Assembly (NCBI GenBank): GCA_947650285.1
Contig: CANTFL010000310.1
Location: 26,987-90,986 of the forward strand
Origin: Hyaloperonospora brassicae
Lineage: Eukaryota > Oomycota > Peronosporomycetes > Peronosporales > Peronosporaceae
Length of the DNA stretch: 64,000 nucleotides
Reading direction: 5' to 3'
Shown here piece after piece: positions 20,081 through 31,550 of this stretch. The stretch's first letter is position 1. Every line of letters begins with the position of its first letter. Under the pieces are notes generated by a model that was not told where the DNA came from, made no database searches, and saw only the letters and a program-made list of their open reading frames with translations. Position numbers and translations under genes: made by a program.

Positions 20081-21769
20081 GGGCACACCCCGCTTTTGCT
20101 AGAGGCCTACCCCATTTTTGCTACGGATACATCAACCCGCTTAAAATGATGAAAAGGTCTTCACAATTTATAGTGCAGAATAAGTAAAACACATAGTCAC
20201 TTTATTCTGCTCGATAAATCCCTATCTTAAATAGTAAATGCACTAATGCGCGAGATCGTATCAATCCATCTTGGCCAGGGCGGTATCCAAACGGACAATT
20301 TCTGCTGGAGTCTCTATCGTCTCCAAGACGGTATAAAATCCAATGGTACGATGCCAAGATTCAACCATTGGCAGTGGCAACGACATCCGTGTTTCTACGT
20401 GCTCACAGTCACGAGTCGTTTGTAGCCGGTATTTCAACGATTTGCACGAGTCGGGAGCGTAAATTCGTCGCGGACTTTGCCGAAAATTTCTACATGGAAC
20501 ATGCTGCTAACGTGGAAATACTTCTGCAAGCGTGGAAATTTTTTTACGTGTGTCAGGACGCACGCAAGTCGAAAGGGCTCAATAGAACGATCGCGTACAG
20601 CATGCTAATTGTGGTATATCTTGCACGAGTCGCCGACGTTACGGCTTGGCGCCTGGACGAAAGAGTAAGAAACAGCGCCTTGACGTTTGGCCACGTGTCA
20701 AAAAGACCCAAAACTGGGCCAGAAGTGGCACGAGATTAAAAAGCGCATGCCAGTGCCGGGAAGACCAGCGGCTCATGGTCTCACTCGGTACCAGACAGCG
20801 CTAAACGCGGGAAACACGCGCCAAACGTTTACGACAGAAATAGATGAGATTCTGCGTGATTATTTTCAGGTCTTTGTCGAAAAGTCGAACGTGGTTTTAT
20901 ATTTGCTAAATGGCCCTGTTGTTGCAGAACCGCCATCAATGGCAGATCTCGCTTGCACCAGGACTTCGGTGGGGCAAGTTTTCGTTGACTGCCGATCGAC
21001 GGCTTCTGCTTGCAGCTCGTGCATAAATGCCAGAAGGCAGTAAGGTTACCAAGAATTAAGTGCCGTGGAATAAAATTTGTCGTTATGAGTTTGGGGGATC
21101 GCATCCAGCGCTTTAAGAACGATGCATTAACTGCATAAACCCGGACTTGTCGTCCCGTAAGTTCATCAAGCAGAAAGGTGACTCATTATCACAAGATAGC
21201 GCGAGTGGGTCATCAAATCGCGTAGACTCTGGCCATGGGTTACCGCTGACCCAAGTAATCGCACGAAGCTATAACTGTGTCGAGGTGGGGACATTTTGGG
21301 ATCAGACACCTATGAAAAACGTCATTGCGCACTAATAGACGATAGGAAAAGCCAGAAAACAGCCGTCTTCCGTCGCCGGCTAATAAATCAACATGAACCC
21401 CGCTTCAGGAAGTAACACAGCAAGTGTAGTACGTACAATGGTCTCACAGTGGATCAAGTAGCAACTGTGTCTTTTCTAAGAGGTCGTGCAGCTGTAGCGC
21501 TGCATAAATTGAGACAAGCGAGAGTGCAATGCAACACTATGATGTGCGACCTGTGACGAAGGGCACCACGCAACGCAATGCTGTCGTATAAATTTATCTC
21601 CTTGACCTCCAGAGCCTAGACCATTGAACCACAGCAATTTCGTTTGGTGGGTTATTGTTAAACTTTACTCGACTGTATACGTACATTATTCTGCGCCATA
21701 ATATGTAAAGTGTTCTTTAATTTCATTTTAAGCGGGCAGGTGTCCCCGTAGCAAAAATAGGGTGTGCCC
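20081..21769 (+). mobile_element. piggyBac-like DNA transposon relic (left arm)
   Basis: The ends are inverted: GGGCACACCCCG at 20081 and GGGTGTGCCC at 21760-21769, and a longer inner match TTTTTGCTACGG...CCCGCTTAAAATGA is present at both sides. TTAA follows at 21770-21773, the piggyBac target site, but the left flank reads CTAG. Inside, two overlapping frames (20368-20739, 20687-21043) look partly protein-like, and a piece with Cys-Arg-Gly-Ile-Lys-Phe near 21060 resembles the piggyBac catalytic region. I cannot assign it firmly. The transposase is fragmented by stops. Confidence 0.5.
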
Positions 21770-21852
21770 TTAATCGTCGTCCTTTTAGTATTCTGTATAA
21801 TTGCACTCGTCTTAATCGTCGTCCTTTTAGTATTCTGTATAATTGCACTTCT
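21769..21852. repeat. 42-bp tandem duplication (left arm)
   Basis: Units 21769-21810 and 21811-21852 are identical for the first 38 bases. The first unit begins at the edge of the piggyBac-like element, and the start of each unit (CTTAATCGTCGTCC) resembles the flank at its other end. Confidence 0.9.
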
Positions 21853-22329
21853 CTTTGTTGGTATGGATAAGGCCCGTTTGCTTCGTCTTTCCATCTAAAC
21901 ACAAAAGATACTACAATATATCCCATTTTAGCTAATACAATCGGGCGGATAAAAAATTTAGTAGTAGAGCATATTAGACAGGAGAGGTTAATATGTCACG
22001 TGATCCGCTTACGATTGTACAGTCGTATGGGTTGCATGCTTGCATCGTCGGGTATGAATCTTTTGGTTTACTAAAAAAGGATTATTATCTAGTAGATATC
22101 AATTGAGAGAGGTTCTAATGGCCCTTTACGAAAAACGCGATCGATACGTGCACCGAATTAATTGGTCAAGCACTCATGCACCACTAGTTAAAACATGCAC
22201 TGGCGATATTATCTGTAAGAAATGAATACCATATACCTACTTCGTAACAAGATAAGCTCTTTCCATGTCGGATCCTCCATATTCGGTAAATAACACTATA
22301 ATCGAAGTGATGATATGTGTCAATCGAAT

Positions 22330-22570
22330 CGATGCCCAATTTACATTGTACGTATAACTACCAGAAGTAATATTCGGCACTGCTCCACTCATTGATTGGT
22401 ATGTCTCATTATTTTCGATTGACGAATCACAAATTGCTGCTAGACGCACGGAATGGGTGAAGAGCAAAGGCCAAATTTACGTACAATACCTGTGTTACTG
22501 TAGTAAAGGAAATGATAGAGATAAAAAGAATGCTCGAAGTGTTTATTTAATCAAGATATATGAAAATCTA
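22330..22570 (+). repeat. Decayed LTR relic (left arm)
   Basis: Phrases such as GTAATATTCGGCACTGCTCCACT and GCTGCTAGACGCACGGAATGGGTG correspond to the middle of the D-type LTR (for example 33745-33840). The ends are not recognisable. The mirrored copy lies near 42240-42480. Confidence 0.55.
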
Positions 22571-22689
22571 AGCTAAATACACATATTAGTTGACATGCCA
22601 TCTTCTTCACCTACTGTTGGAAGGGAGTTGTCGACGCGGACACTCCTTTCCTATTAGATGCCCTGGCTGCCAGGACTTGAAGTTGTATA

Positions 22690-22968
22690 GTGACAGTGTG
22701 TGCACTCCGGGATACTAAAACGAATTTCAAAGGGAACAAGTGGCAAAAAGTGAGTAGTCACGACGTAGCTAAACCAGAACTAAAATGTATTATCGAATTA
22801 TTGTTCACCCTTTCTCTCACGCATCGTACGATTTCCAAAGTAAAAAAAATCCGCAGGTATTTGTGCCGACCAGTAACATTATAGCCAGATCTCATACGAC
22901 TCATGCTGTTGCACTGTCTGCCATGAATCCCACTGGTTTCCAACAGGAAGATGTGTGGTTGCACTAAG
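22690..22968 (+). pseudogene. Unidentified ORF fragment (left arm)
   Basis: A frame of about 92 codons is open on the mirrored arm (41841-42119, minus) but is broken here because the A-run near 22846 has 8 instead of 9 bases. It contains a mixed hydrophilic sequence with no motif that I know. It may be a host gene scrap or a chance ORF. Confidence 0.2.
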
Positions 22969-23006
22969 TTTCTACAAGTTGAAAAGTCAGTATTAGCGAA
23001 GGATAT

Positions 23007-23446
23007 TGTAACGGGGCACACCTTGTGTCGTTTCGACACAAGGCGAGGTGCCCCCGACGTGACGTACACGTGCGAGGAAGCGCAATCAAATATCGGAATC
23101 CGAAGACTTTCGTCTAAGGAAAGAGTAGAACTGGTATTATATATGGTTACGCTTTCCTATCGAAAACATCTTGGACATGTTCTAACTATATTAAACTACC
23201 ATCTCTTATGTGGAACTCGTGCTCACCACCTATTGCGCGCGTCTAGCAGCGATCGGTGGTTAATCTGGTTGATATAACGCGTACATCAACCAAGTGGAGC
23301 ACCCACGAATATTACCCTTGGGAATTAATATTCAGACAACGTCACCTTTTTCGAGCAACGTTGATTTGAGTGTTATCTAAAATAAATAATATCCAAAAAT
23401 TGGTAATTTCACTCCAATTTTTATGTAATGGGATAAACCCGCTACA
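23007..23446 (-). repeat. 3' LTR of copy C (D-type)
   Basis: It starts TGTAACGGGG (U5 end) and contains the stem CCTTGTGTCG/CGACACAAGG. It is the mirror of the 3' LTR of copy D at 41361-41801. Confidence 0.93.
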
Positions 23447-23539
23447 TCACTCTTCGCTAACCATCAGTCACTATAGGGAATGATATGATTGCTTTTAAAG
23501 AGTGAATATCGTCGTGTCGCTCTGGGGACGAGCATCACT

Positions 23540-25413
23540 TGTTGGTCTTTCCCTTCTCAATCCCACTTCGCAGCCCATGACGAGCAAGGCCGCGCCTGAA
23601 GCGGCTGCACGGATGCGTGTAGCCGGAGAGTAAGACACCCAAGCTTCGGCAGCAGGCATTATCCGCCTGCCGCTGCTGATGAGCATCCCGCAACACCTAT
23701 AGTTGCAGGTGCACGTGATCTTTCACGTGCAGCATCTTCACCCGCAGCCGAAGCTGCGGGTGGTAGTCCTATGGACGGTAATTCCGATATAGAAGTGATC
23801 TATTCGGGCGAGTTAAATTCCCCGTCCGACTGAAAACCGTCCGCAAAGTCCGACCGTTTGGTTGCGGACATGAAGACTGCTGCGCCTCGCGGCAGTCTCG
23901 ATCCAGAATTGCGGCATGAGTTGTTCGGTTCATCCGGCGAGTTTGGGGACTTGTCACCGGGATCGAACTGGTCCACTCGTATTCGTACGAGGCGAGTGTT
24001 CAACATGAGGACGTACATCCTCATGACGATGTCGATGACTCTTTGTGGAGACATCGTAGCCATAGTCGCAGTATCTCGAGGTATTGCGGCGATGGTGGTG
24101 CCGGTACTTATGTTGGCACCACGCAAGAGGAGCAGGATAGTAACGCACTATGATATGCTTCTTATAACAATCAATGGGTTCCTTCCGTGGGAGAGTTGAT
24201 AGAGTGGTAACCACAGGGACTTGTCGAATCCCACTTTTTAACTCGTGAAGGATCCATGGTCCTGACTCCAGTGCGATAAATTATCGCACTGAGCATCAAT
24301 AATACATCAATGTTTTCTTTAAACATCGACGTATCCGCGGCAATCATAAGAGAGACGAGCTCTCTTTGGTGCAAGCGTGATATTCGTATATCGGCAACAT
24401 TGAGAATGTTGGACGTCAAGCTTGGCTGGAAAACTTGTTGTTGCTCGCAACTAATTTGAACCGAAGTCGCCAACCGGTGCACGGTACATTTTGCACCGTT
24501 TGTCTCGAGAGGCAGATTAACCTTGCCTTTCGTGCGGAGAGAAATGTCTAAGTTGTGTTGACAACTCAGTTCGCGCCCCTAAGGAAGCGTACCGCCCTAA
24601 TCAACCTTACTGGAGGGCGAGTATCTCGTCCGAGATGCTTCAAGGGATTGATAACTTACAATCTATTTACAAGCGTGTTGGACGTTCGTACGACGATGGC
24701 CCTCCATCAAAGTGTATTTCGTTGTAGTTCTAGACGAGACTGGGCAAATCCAACATCACCTGGGAGCCCCGCTCCCAGCTATTCCAAGAGGGTGTATACC
24801 CCCGCTACTGTACGAGGTTTCTCGTCCTTGATTCTGAATCGTCACGGTATTTTAAGATACGCTCCACTAGAAAGCGTTGATTACCGTGGGAGTCAATTAA
24901 GGGATGTGGAGGAGGAGGAGGAAAGACCTCCTCCAGATAGTTCTGCTCACCATCTCGACCCGTGCGAGATGGATCGCGAAATTGTTGAATTGCGCGATGA
25001 TTTAGGCACGAGAGGGACAGGCGTTACGTCTGACTGATTATTTGCGGAAGCACCGCAAAGAACACGAGACGGACCATGCGAAGGACCGCGCTGAGTATGC
25101 GGTCGAGCAGATGCAGGTCGAGCGCGACGTCCGCTCCCTCGTTGGTGAGCAGGCGACAGCTCGCGGAGATGCCCTTCGTTCCAATTTGGAGATCTCTTTT
25201 CTGCGCGACCCGGTTGAACGTCTGGAGCGCGAACGCAAGATCCTGATGGAAGTTCTTGAACGTGGGGGCTACCTTTACCGTAAGAAGAGGGCTCGTACTG
25301 ACAGTACGAGCGGAGACGCCTTACATAAAACGCTGCAAGCGTGCGCATCCTACGTGGCAGTTCGATCGTGTATGCGTTGCCTTGTCGGCGCAGCACACGA
25401 AAGGGACCGATAA
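23540..25413 (+). pseudogene. Conserved antisense ORF of copy C
   Basis: This ORF opposes pol and can be followed through frame changes. An Ala/Ser-rich start leads to Ser-Asp-Ile-Glu-Val-Ile-Tyr-Ser-Gly-Glu (about 23760-23830), then Leu-Phe-Gly-Ser (about 23925) and an acidic/His-Arg-Ser stretch (about 23985-24110). The Cys module R-N-x-FE-x3-SPTG-x-RY ... PCLSCGEKC-x2-C-x-DN sits at 24440-24565, followed by a Glu-run (about 24910). A coiled coil (25042-25270) and the tail Arg-Lys-Lys-Arg-Ala-Arg-Thr-Asp-Ser-Thr (25279-25310) complete it. In-frame stops and shifts prevent translation as one protein. The match to copy A is in the residues of this strand, not just in nucleotides. Confidence 0.65.
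24710..24930 (-). pseudogene. Chromodomain of copy C
   Basis: The minus strand encodes Arg-Phe-Leu-Val-Glu-Arg-Ile, then Arg-Gly-Tyr-Thr-Pro-Ser-Trp-Asn-Ser-Trp-Glu, preceded by a Pro-run. A TAG replaces the first Trp of the domain. The linker between this and the GPF/Y module is open in the long frame 24947-25594. Confidence 0.75.
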
Positions 25414-26662
25414 ACTTGGGCAGTAATTTACTGCTGCCCACGTTGGTCACTACGTGTCTAGGTAGGTTTACCGTAGACAGTAGTACTCGGTCCTTAACTT
25501 TAAATGAAAGCACATTTGCCCTTCCATTCTTGTCAGCGTTTCGTTTCTGACGGTCCACCGCGTAAGCGATGGAATCCTGTACGAAACGAACCACTGCTTC
25601 GCGAGCCAGCAGAAATCCTTCTGCTGACTCGGCGTTGTTTTGTTCAGTTCGTCTTGTGCGAACTACAGAAAGAGTGTTTTCCTCTTTCTGTTCATCAGCG
25701 AGGACGGTGTCATCTTTGCTGGGATAGTCGTTGGCGATGATGAAAATAACAGCATCGTCGTCATTATCTGAGTCTGTAATAGCGTTGCCGCTATTATTAA
25801 GATGATTTTCTTTATCGATGTCGACGTTAGCGTCGGCACGTGCTGAGCAAGAGCCAGAACGTTATTTACTCGAGCGAGTCCCTCCCCCCCCTTATCAAAG
25901 AGTCACATTTTAAAAGGGCGGGCAGGCGTGGATGGCGTAAGCCATTCACGAAGAATGGTGTGTTTTGCGTAGAAGCATGTACCGAATTATTGAAGGCGAA
26001 TACCACTATGGGTAGGAATTTGATCCAACTTGAAACGAGTGAATGTATCCCCGAAGTATCTCTTCGAGGACGCGATTAGCACGTTCTGTCTGACCATCTG
26101 TTTCGGGATGGTCAGATGTCGACATCTTTAACCGTGTTCCGAGTGAACGGAACACGGATTGCCAGAAGTCCGCCGTGAACCGAGGGTCACGGTCGGAAAC
26201 GAGTTCACGGGGTAATCCGTGAAGTCGAAAGATCGTGTCGATAAAGACACGAGCACCCTCTTGTGCCGTGATGGACTCGGGTACAGCAGCAAGATGTACC
26301 ATCTTGCTGAAACAATTCACGAAGCCAAGAATACCATTATTCTTGTGAGCGTCTTCGGGAAAATCGAAGACGAAGTCCATGTAGATGGACTGCCAGCACT
26401 ATGCCGGGACCGGCAGAGGCTGTAGAGGTGCACGGGGTGAAGGACTGGGCTTCACTCGTTGATAAACCTCGCAAGCTCGTACGTACTTGCGGGTAAACTG
26501 ATACTGGCGGGGCCAGTAAAAGTCACGACTACACGTAAGGTAAGGCTTTTCTTTACCCCGATGGCTGCCTGTTGGGGCATCGTGACACTCACACATGATG
26601 CGCAAGCGCAGATTATTAGGAGCGGGAACGACGACACGAGGCGTGTCGCCGTCAACGGCTGA
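24947..26662 (-). pseudogene. int: Integrase of copy C
   Basis: The H2C2 finger lies at 26399-26605. The catalytic core 26006-26380 has the three acidic positions intact: Asp in Met-Asp-Phe-Val, Asp in Ser-Asp-Arg-Asp-Pro-Arg-Phe, and Glu in Gln-Thr-Glu-Arg-Ala-Asn. The GPF/Y module with Gly-Pro-Phe-Arg-Val is near 25405. A stop just after the finger and another after the core divide the gene into pieces. Confidence 0.9.
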
Positions 26663-26782
26663 ATTTTATAACAGCCCGTTGCGTGTTTTATACCGATCCG
26701 ACGAGGATCGGTACAAAACCGGTAAAACTTTCAGAGATTTACGGGTTGGATTCACTAGATGATCCATCCATAGCAGAAGATC

Positions 26783-28580
26783 CTAATCTTCTGTGTAGGG
26801 TTTCCGCACATCGTCGAGTAAACTTGACGATGGAACACTGACCGTAAGTGTTGAAACAGTGGGGTTATCCTCACTGTTGGATTGCGCGTCCGACTCGAAA
26901 TCGGGTTGGCGCGAGAGCGCATCAGCGACGACATTGAGTTGTCCCGGCTTATGCTCCACGGAGAAGTTGTACTCCGCGAAGAAAGACAGCCAACTCGCCT
27001 TGCGCTGCGAGAGGTGTGGGCTGTTTACGGCCGTGCGTAATGACGCATGGTCCGTATAGACAACGAACGGTCGATCTCCCAAGAGATAGATGCGAGACTT
27101 TGCCAAATCATATATCATGGCGAGGAGTTCCCTGTCATGCACTGAATAATTACGCTCATATGCTTGCAGCTGACGCGATTGATAACAGACGACGCGCCCT
27201 GCGCCATCTGCGTCAAATTGCATCAACGCACAGCCGATCACAAAATCGCTGGCGTCGCAGACCACATGAAACGGTCTGTCTTGATCTGCAATCGCTAGTA
27301 TGGGCGATTTCATTAAGCTCTGCTTGATACCTTCAGAGGAACGCTGGCATTCAGCGTTCCATGACCACTTCACATTTTGATTTTGTAACCGAAAAAGATG
27401 CACAGTCATTTCGGCATAGTTGCGCGAGTACTCATGTGAGTTCGCCGCTAGCCCAAGGAACTTTCGAAGTCCCTTGACATCGACTGGTACTGGCCAGCCG
27501 AAAATCGCCTTGATTTGTTCGGGATCAGGGCGTACACCGTGTTTACCCACTATGCAACCAAGAAGTGGTATTTTGCTTGCCGCGAATATACACTTCTTGA
27601 GGTTGGCATATAACTTATGTTTGCGCATAAGATAAAGTACCCGACGAACGTGTATTCTTTGAACCTCTACGTCCGTCTTTCCGTTCATAGACCGGATGCA
27701 GACGAACACATCGTCGAAGTAACTTGGTGCGACGTCTCGCACCGGTATCAACAGATATGTAACACATCTGTTGAAAGTAGCAGGGGCATTACTCAGCCCC
27801 TGTGGCATCACCAGCATTCCCACATCATACCGCTCTGGGTGCTCACTGCCGTGAACGGGATATCCCGATCACGCATAAGGATCAGATAGAATCCGTCCAT
27901 CAGATCCATGGACGAAAAGATGGTACTCTTTGACATACCATCTATGATTACGTCCTTTCTTGGTATCGGCGTCTGAGCCGGTACCGTTGCAGAATTCAAC
28001 TTGTTGAATGCGTGCACTATCCGCCCCCTCCTGTAGCTTTTCGCACACAGAAGGTCGGAGAGCTGTGAGAAGAAGTTGATTTCCTCTCATGAACCGCTGC
28101 AAAGCGATCGGCCAAGAACTTGTCGATCGCTAGTACTTGTTCACGAGGCAGTGGCCACTGCTTTATTACACAGTACTTCGAGCCCGGTTTGAGCTCGATC
28201 TCGTGTCGAGTGCCTTTGTTCTTAGTCAACTTGCAAGGAACGGATTCAGGGAATACGTCCTTGAATTCGATCAAATTCTTATACAAAGGATTTGCCTGAA
28301 GTGACTCCCAGGATTGAGACGTGTATCGCTCAATCCGAGTCTTCTCATCGATGACACTTTATTCCATCGATGTGCTGCTGAGAACCCGTTCGTTCTCAGC
28401 AAATACTGTTGCCGACCGAATATCGGCCACATCCTCATCCTCTGTGACGAGTATGCTGATCTGCTTGACTTTGCCACTACGCAGATCGCGCAAGAACCGT
28501 TTCGGTTCTAGCACTGGCAATTGAGTTATCTCCGAAGTTAACTTCGGAGGCACAATCAGATCAAGCGTATAAGCGCCTAC
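26783..28580 (-). pseudogene. pol: RT and RNase H of copy C
   Basis: A 346-codon frame (26783-27823) covers the RT palm with YFDD, thumb, connection and RNase H with Cys-Asp-Ala-Ser-Asp-Phe. The fingers block lies in another frame (28017-28286, ending Thr-Gly-Gly-Gly-Gly-stop) because of the shared 1-nt loss at GGAGGGGGCGG. A TAA interrupts the linker near 28362. Confidence 0.92.
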
Positions 28581-29120
28581 GCTTGATCCGTCATTAACCA
28601 AGACGTTCAACGTCTCGGTTTCTTCCTGGGAACTTGCTTCCACAGGTTGCTGAGGGCCTGATCCCTCAGCAAGTGACTCTTGAGGAATTTCTTCCTCAAG
28701 TACGTGGGGACTTATTCCCTCGACGTCTTCCGACTGTGGCTGTGAAACCACAGTCAGGCACCGATCCTCTACGGTCAACTCTCCAGTCGACCTAGAATGA
28801 CCATGTTGCCCTTTGAAGGCAACAGATTTCTTTCTTCTAAGATGCTGCCCGCTAGGCATGTATCCATGTCCCGGTCCACTCGACTTATTCGAGTGGTGGA
28901 CCTTCGGCGCAGCATTTACCACTGTACAGCCGCCGGGAGCTTGCTCCACAGTTTGGTGTTCATCTACACTGTGGTCTTGTGCAGTCGTACTATCGACCGT
29001 ACCGCAAGTGAGGCCATCGCAATCGCTCGCAGTACATCCACAAGCTTGGGGACGCTCCATGACGTTCATCCGATGGCCATCGGATGAACAAGCAGCAGGA
29101 ATCTTCACGGATAGATGCTG

Positions 29121-29470
29121 CTAGCTCACTCTTGGCTCAAAACTTCTGATCCAAGGTAATTCCAAGATGACATCAAATTTGTCATCCAAATCTAGTACGA
29201 TGAAATCATCCTTGTACTGTTCGACCTCTAACGTGTAGTGAATTCCTACTACACTTTTCTTTACGGTAATCGATGCGCCTGTAGCAAGGCAAACCGTCAT
29301 CCTTGTGAGAGGGATGTCGCGCTCAACGAACTTGAGCCTACGATCGTCCAATTACTGGCGACGAATAAAGTTATTCGACGCCCTACAGTCAACCAGAGCA
29401 CGAAGTGACATATCTTTTGTCACTTCCAACTTCAAGGTGATGAGTGAAATCTCATCACCAGGTGCAACGA
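29121..29470 (-). pseudogene. pro: Protease of copy C
   Basis: The active-site line reads Leu-Val-Asp-Cys-Arg-Ala-Ser: the Gly after the catalytic Asp-Cys has become Arg, which should kill the enzyme. The C-terminal line keeps Leu-Asp-Leu-Asp-Asp-Lys and Leu-Pro-Trp. A TAA lies just after Arg-Arg-Gln near 29352. Confidence 0.85.
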
Positions 29471-29559
29471 CACACACTGATTGTGTATCTGGAGCAACTT
29501 TCGTCAATAGATTTGCAAATTATCTTGAGGTTGCTGGATCGGTAGGGCGCTCCGCCCCT

Positions 29560-30710
29560 ACTGACCCCGTCCATTTTTTTATGGTCCGCCTCGCTGTTGC
29601 GGTTTCGCAACAGCAACGGACCCGCGCCCATTGTCCTTTTTGGCGAATGGTCGGCATTTCGCTCAGTACTGCTAGGTACTGGGAGAGGGGCAATACACTC
29701 GTAAGCGTAGTGGCCTAACTTCTGGCAGCAATTGCACTTCTTCAGTCGCTTGTTGTTTGAAGATCGAGGTCTCTCGCTCTCAACGTAACAGAGGTCCATT
29801 GGTTCTGGACCTCCGGTCTCTTGTCGTCTCGGTGGACGATAAGAGCTCGATCTAGCATGATCCTTTCACATGCCAAAGTCTTCCTGTTCCGATGCTGAGA
29901 TGGCATCTTCTAGAGTATTTAGATCTAGGCGGAACAGGTGGTTCCTGACAGGACCATCTGCGAACCCTTGCACGAACACAGTAATCAACGTGTGTTCATG
30001 AACCGGGTTGGTAGTTATACTACTCGCGAGGAATCGCATATGTTGGGCGTAAGCGTGCACATCACGCTTACCCTGATTGAGTTTCAGGAGCTCTGATCTA
30101 GCCTTGAACTCTGATCTTGGCGGATCAAACGTACGTTTGAGCCGGGACTTGAAGTCATCTAGCGACCTAAACACGTTTGGGTCGGTACTCTCGAGCCCTA
30201 AGGCCCCAGTTTTGGCACGCCCTGCCAAATGGGTCTGAGCAAATGTGAGTTTCATTTGCTTATCTTCGACGCGACGAGCCCTTAGGGCTCTGTCGAGTTC
30301 GACAAACCATAGTAACAGGGAGTCCTCCGGTACTCCACTGTACTAGGAGATGTCAACCTTCATGACCTCGGGACGACGCGCATGCGCCGTCCCGCCCACA
30401 GCAGATGGAATTGCTGCTGTCTCAACAGCTCCGTCTGTTGAGCACCGAGTTCTCTCAACTGCTCGGCCTGTTGAGAGCCTTTTTGGTGAAGCAAGGCTAC
30501 TTTCTCCCGTTCGGCGTCAAGTTCAGGTTGAATGAATCTGGCGATAGCGGCATGTTGTTGGTCTCTGTCTAGAGATTCTAACATAACGGTAACGCTAATG
30601 TCGCCCACGGTAGAGCTCATTCGCCCTACCGCGGCCCATTCGAGACCACACAAACGGGCGAAGCTTTCACGTGTGACATTAAATCCATCTTACATAACCA
30701 ACATGTTCAT
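29560..30710 (-). pseudogene. gag: gag of copy C
   Basis: The Met-Asn-Met start at 30710 is followed six codons later by TAA. Then come a helical Gln/Glu-rich region (30360-30653), the capsid-like core (29866-30255) and a CCHC knuckle (C-x2-C-x4-H-x4-C) near 29691-29732. A T-run of 7 near 29574 differs from 5 in the other arm and changes the C-terminal frame. Confidence 0.85.
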
Positions 30711-30758
30711 GTTAAATAAGATGAGCGGTCGCTGGAAGGACTACAAAGTGCTACCAGG

Positions 30759-31195
30759 TGTAACGGTGCACATCTCTTGCGTGAAGCTAACGCAACGGTG
30801 ACGTGTGCCCGTCAAACGTACACAGGGCAACAGAGACAGCTTTAAGCAAAACAGAACCCGAAAGATCGGTTTCGAGGAAAAAGTAGACCTGTTATATTAA
30901 TATAATCAAGTTCTATAAATCTTGTATCTCTGTTTGTCCTGACTTAGTTTTACTAATGTAACTGAATTGATGATGTTATTTAACCACCACTCATTTCGCG
31001 CGTTTAGCAGCGATTGGTGATAATCGGGTTGAGGTACCTCACATCAACCAAAAGTGCAGATCCCAACGATATTACCCTCAGAGGTGATATTCCGCCAATA
31101 TCACCTCACTCAATTGATGTTGATCAATATGTAATAGATTTATCGAAACGTAGATACATTAGTATCATTTTACGTAAAGGGCTCACCCCGTTACA
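30759..31195 (-). repeat. 5' LTR of copy C (different family)
   Basis: It begins TGTAACGG (U5 end) and ends CCCCGTTACA. Its middle resembles the A-type LTR (AATCAAGTTCTATAAATC, TTGTCCTGACTTAG), not the D-type LTR found at the other end of the same element. The U5 hairpin is TTGCGT/ACGCAA at 30777-30795. Confidence 0.9.
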
Positions 31196-31550
31196 CTAGT
31201 GCTATCAACCATCCTCGGATAATCAATCTCTTCAGGAGTAGTGGTTTGTAAAATACACATTTCTTTACAATTATAGATGCTCCTGCTCTACGGTTCAGCT
31301 GTATATATTGTGAAGGCTTCATGATCGTTCGAAAAAAATACTACAAAACTCCAGGAAATGGCGTCGGATTAAAGTTTGTTTGACCTCGTAGTCAAAGAGG
31401 CTAAACGATACATGCCTTTCGTCAAATCAAGAATCGAGAAATAATAAATACTTTGTCACCGGACAAACAATTTTAAGAAAACTGTCTGACAGGGTAAAAA
31501 TCATTTTGATCACTACAAATTTGATGGACGTTGCTAAATCTGCATAGATG

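Larger units (their letters stand above)
20070..30758 (+). repeat. Left arm of giant inverted repeat
   Basis: This sequence is the reverse complement of 34054-44738. Paired positions sum to 64807-64812 along the whole arm, so only a few small indels separate the arms. The outer end lies 11 bases beyond the piggyBac-like element; the inner end is the boundary between primer-binding site and LTR of copy C. The arm contains that element, an LTR relic, an unidentified ORF and copy C without its 5' LTR. Confidence 0.97.
23007..31195 (-). mobile_element. Ty3/gypsy copy C, chimeric LTRs
   Basis: Read right to left: 5' LTR 30759-31195, primer-binding site, gag, protease, RT/RNase H, integrase, chromodomain, antisense ORF, 3' LTR 23007-23446. 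The body is nearly identical to copy D, but the two LTRs differ from each other in most of their sequence and no target duplication is present (GATAT on one side, CTAGT on the other). It is therefore not a simple insertion. Confidence 0.95.

Noticed and set aside
20368..21043. Tyrosine recombinase (Crypton-like) for the frames in the piggyBac-like element
   Set aside because: No Arg-His-x-x-Arg-Tyr catalytic pattern found; inverted ends and TTAA favour piggyBac-like, though weakly.
23858..24199. 113-codon frame with hydrophobic Met/Ile/Leu-rich second half, possibly a membrane protein
   Set aside because: The hydrophobic half is a frame-shifted reading of the acidic/His-Arg-Ser part of the antisense protein; copy A supports the other frame.
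24555..25037. 160-codon plus-strand ORF in copy C as an independent host gene
   Set aside because: It lies inside the gypsy element, antisense to the chromodomain, and is repeated in copy D; it is part of the antisense ORF region.
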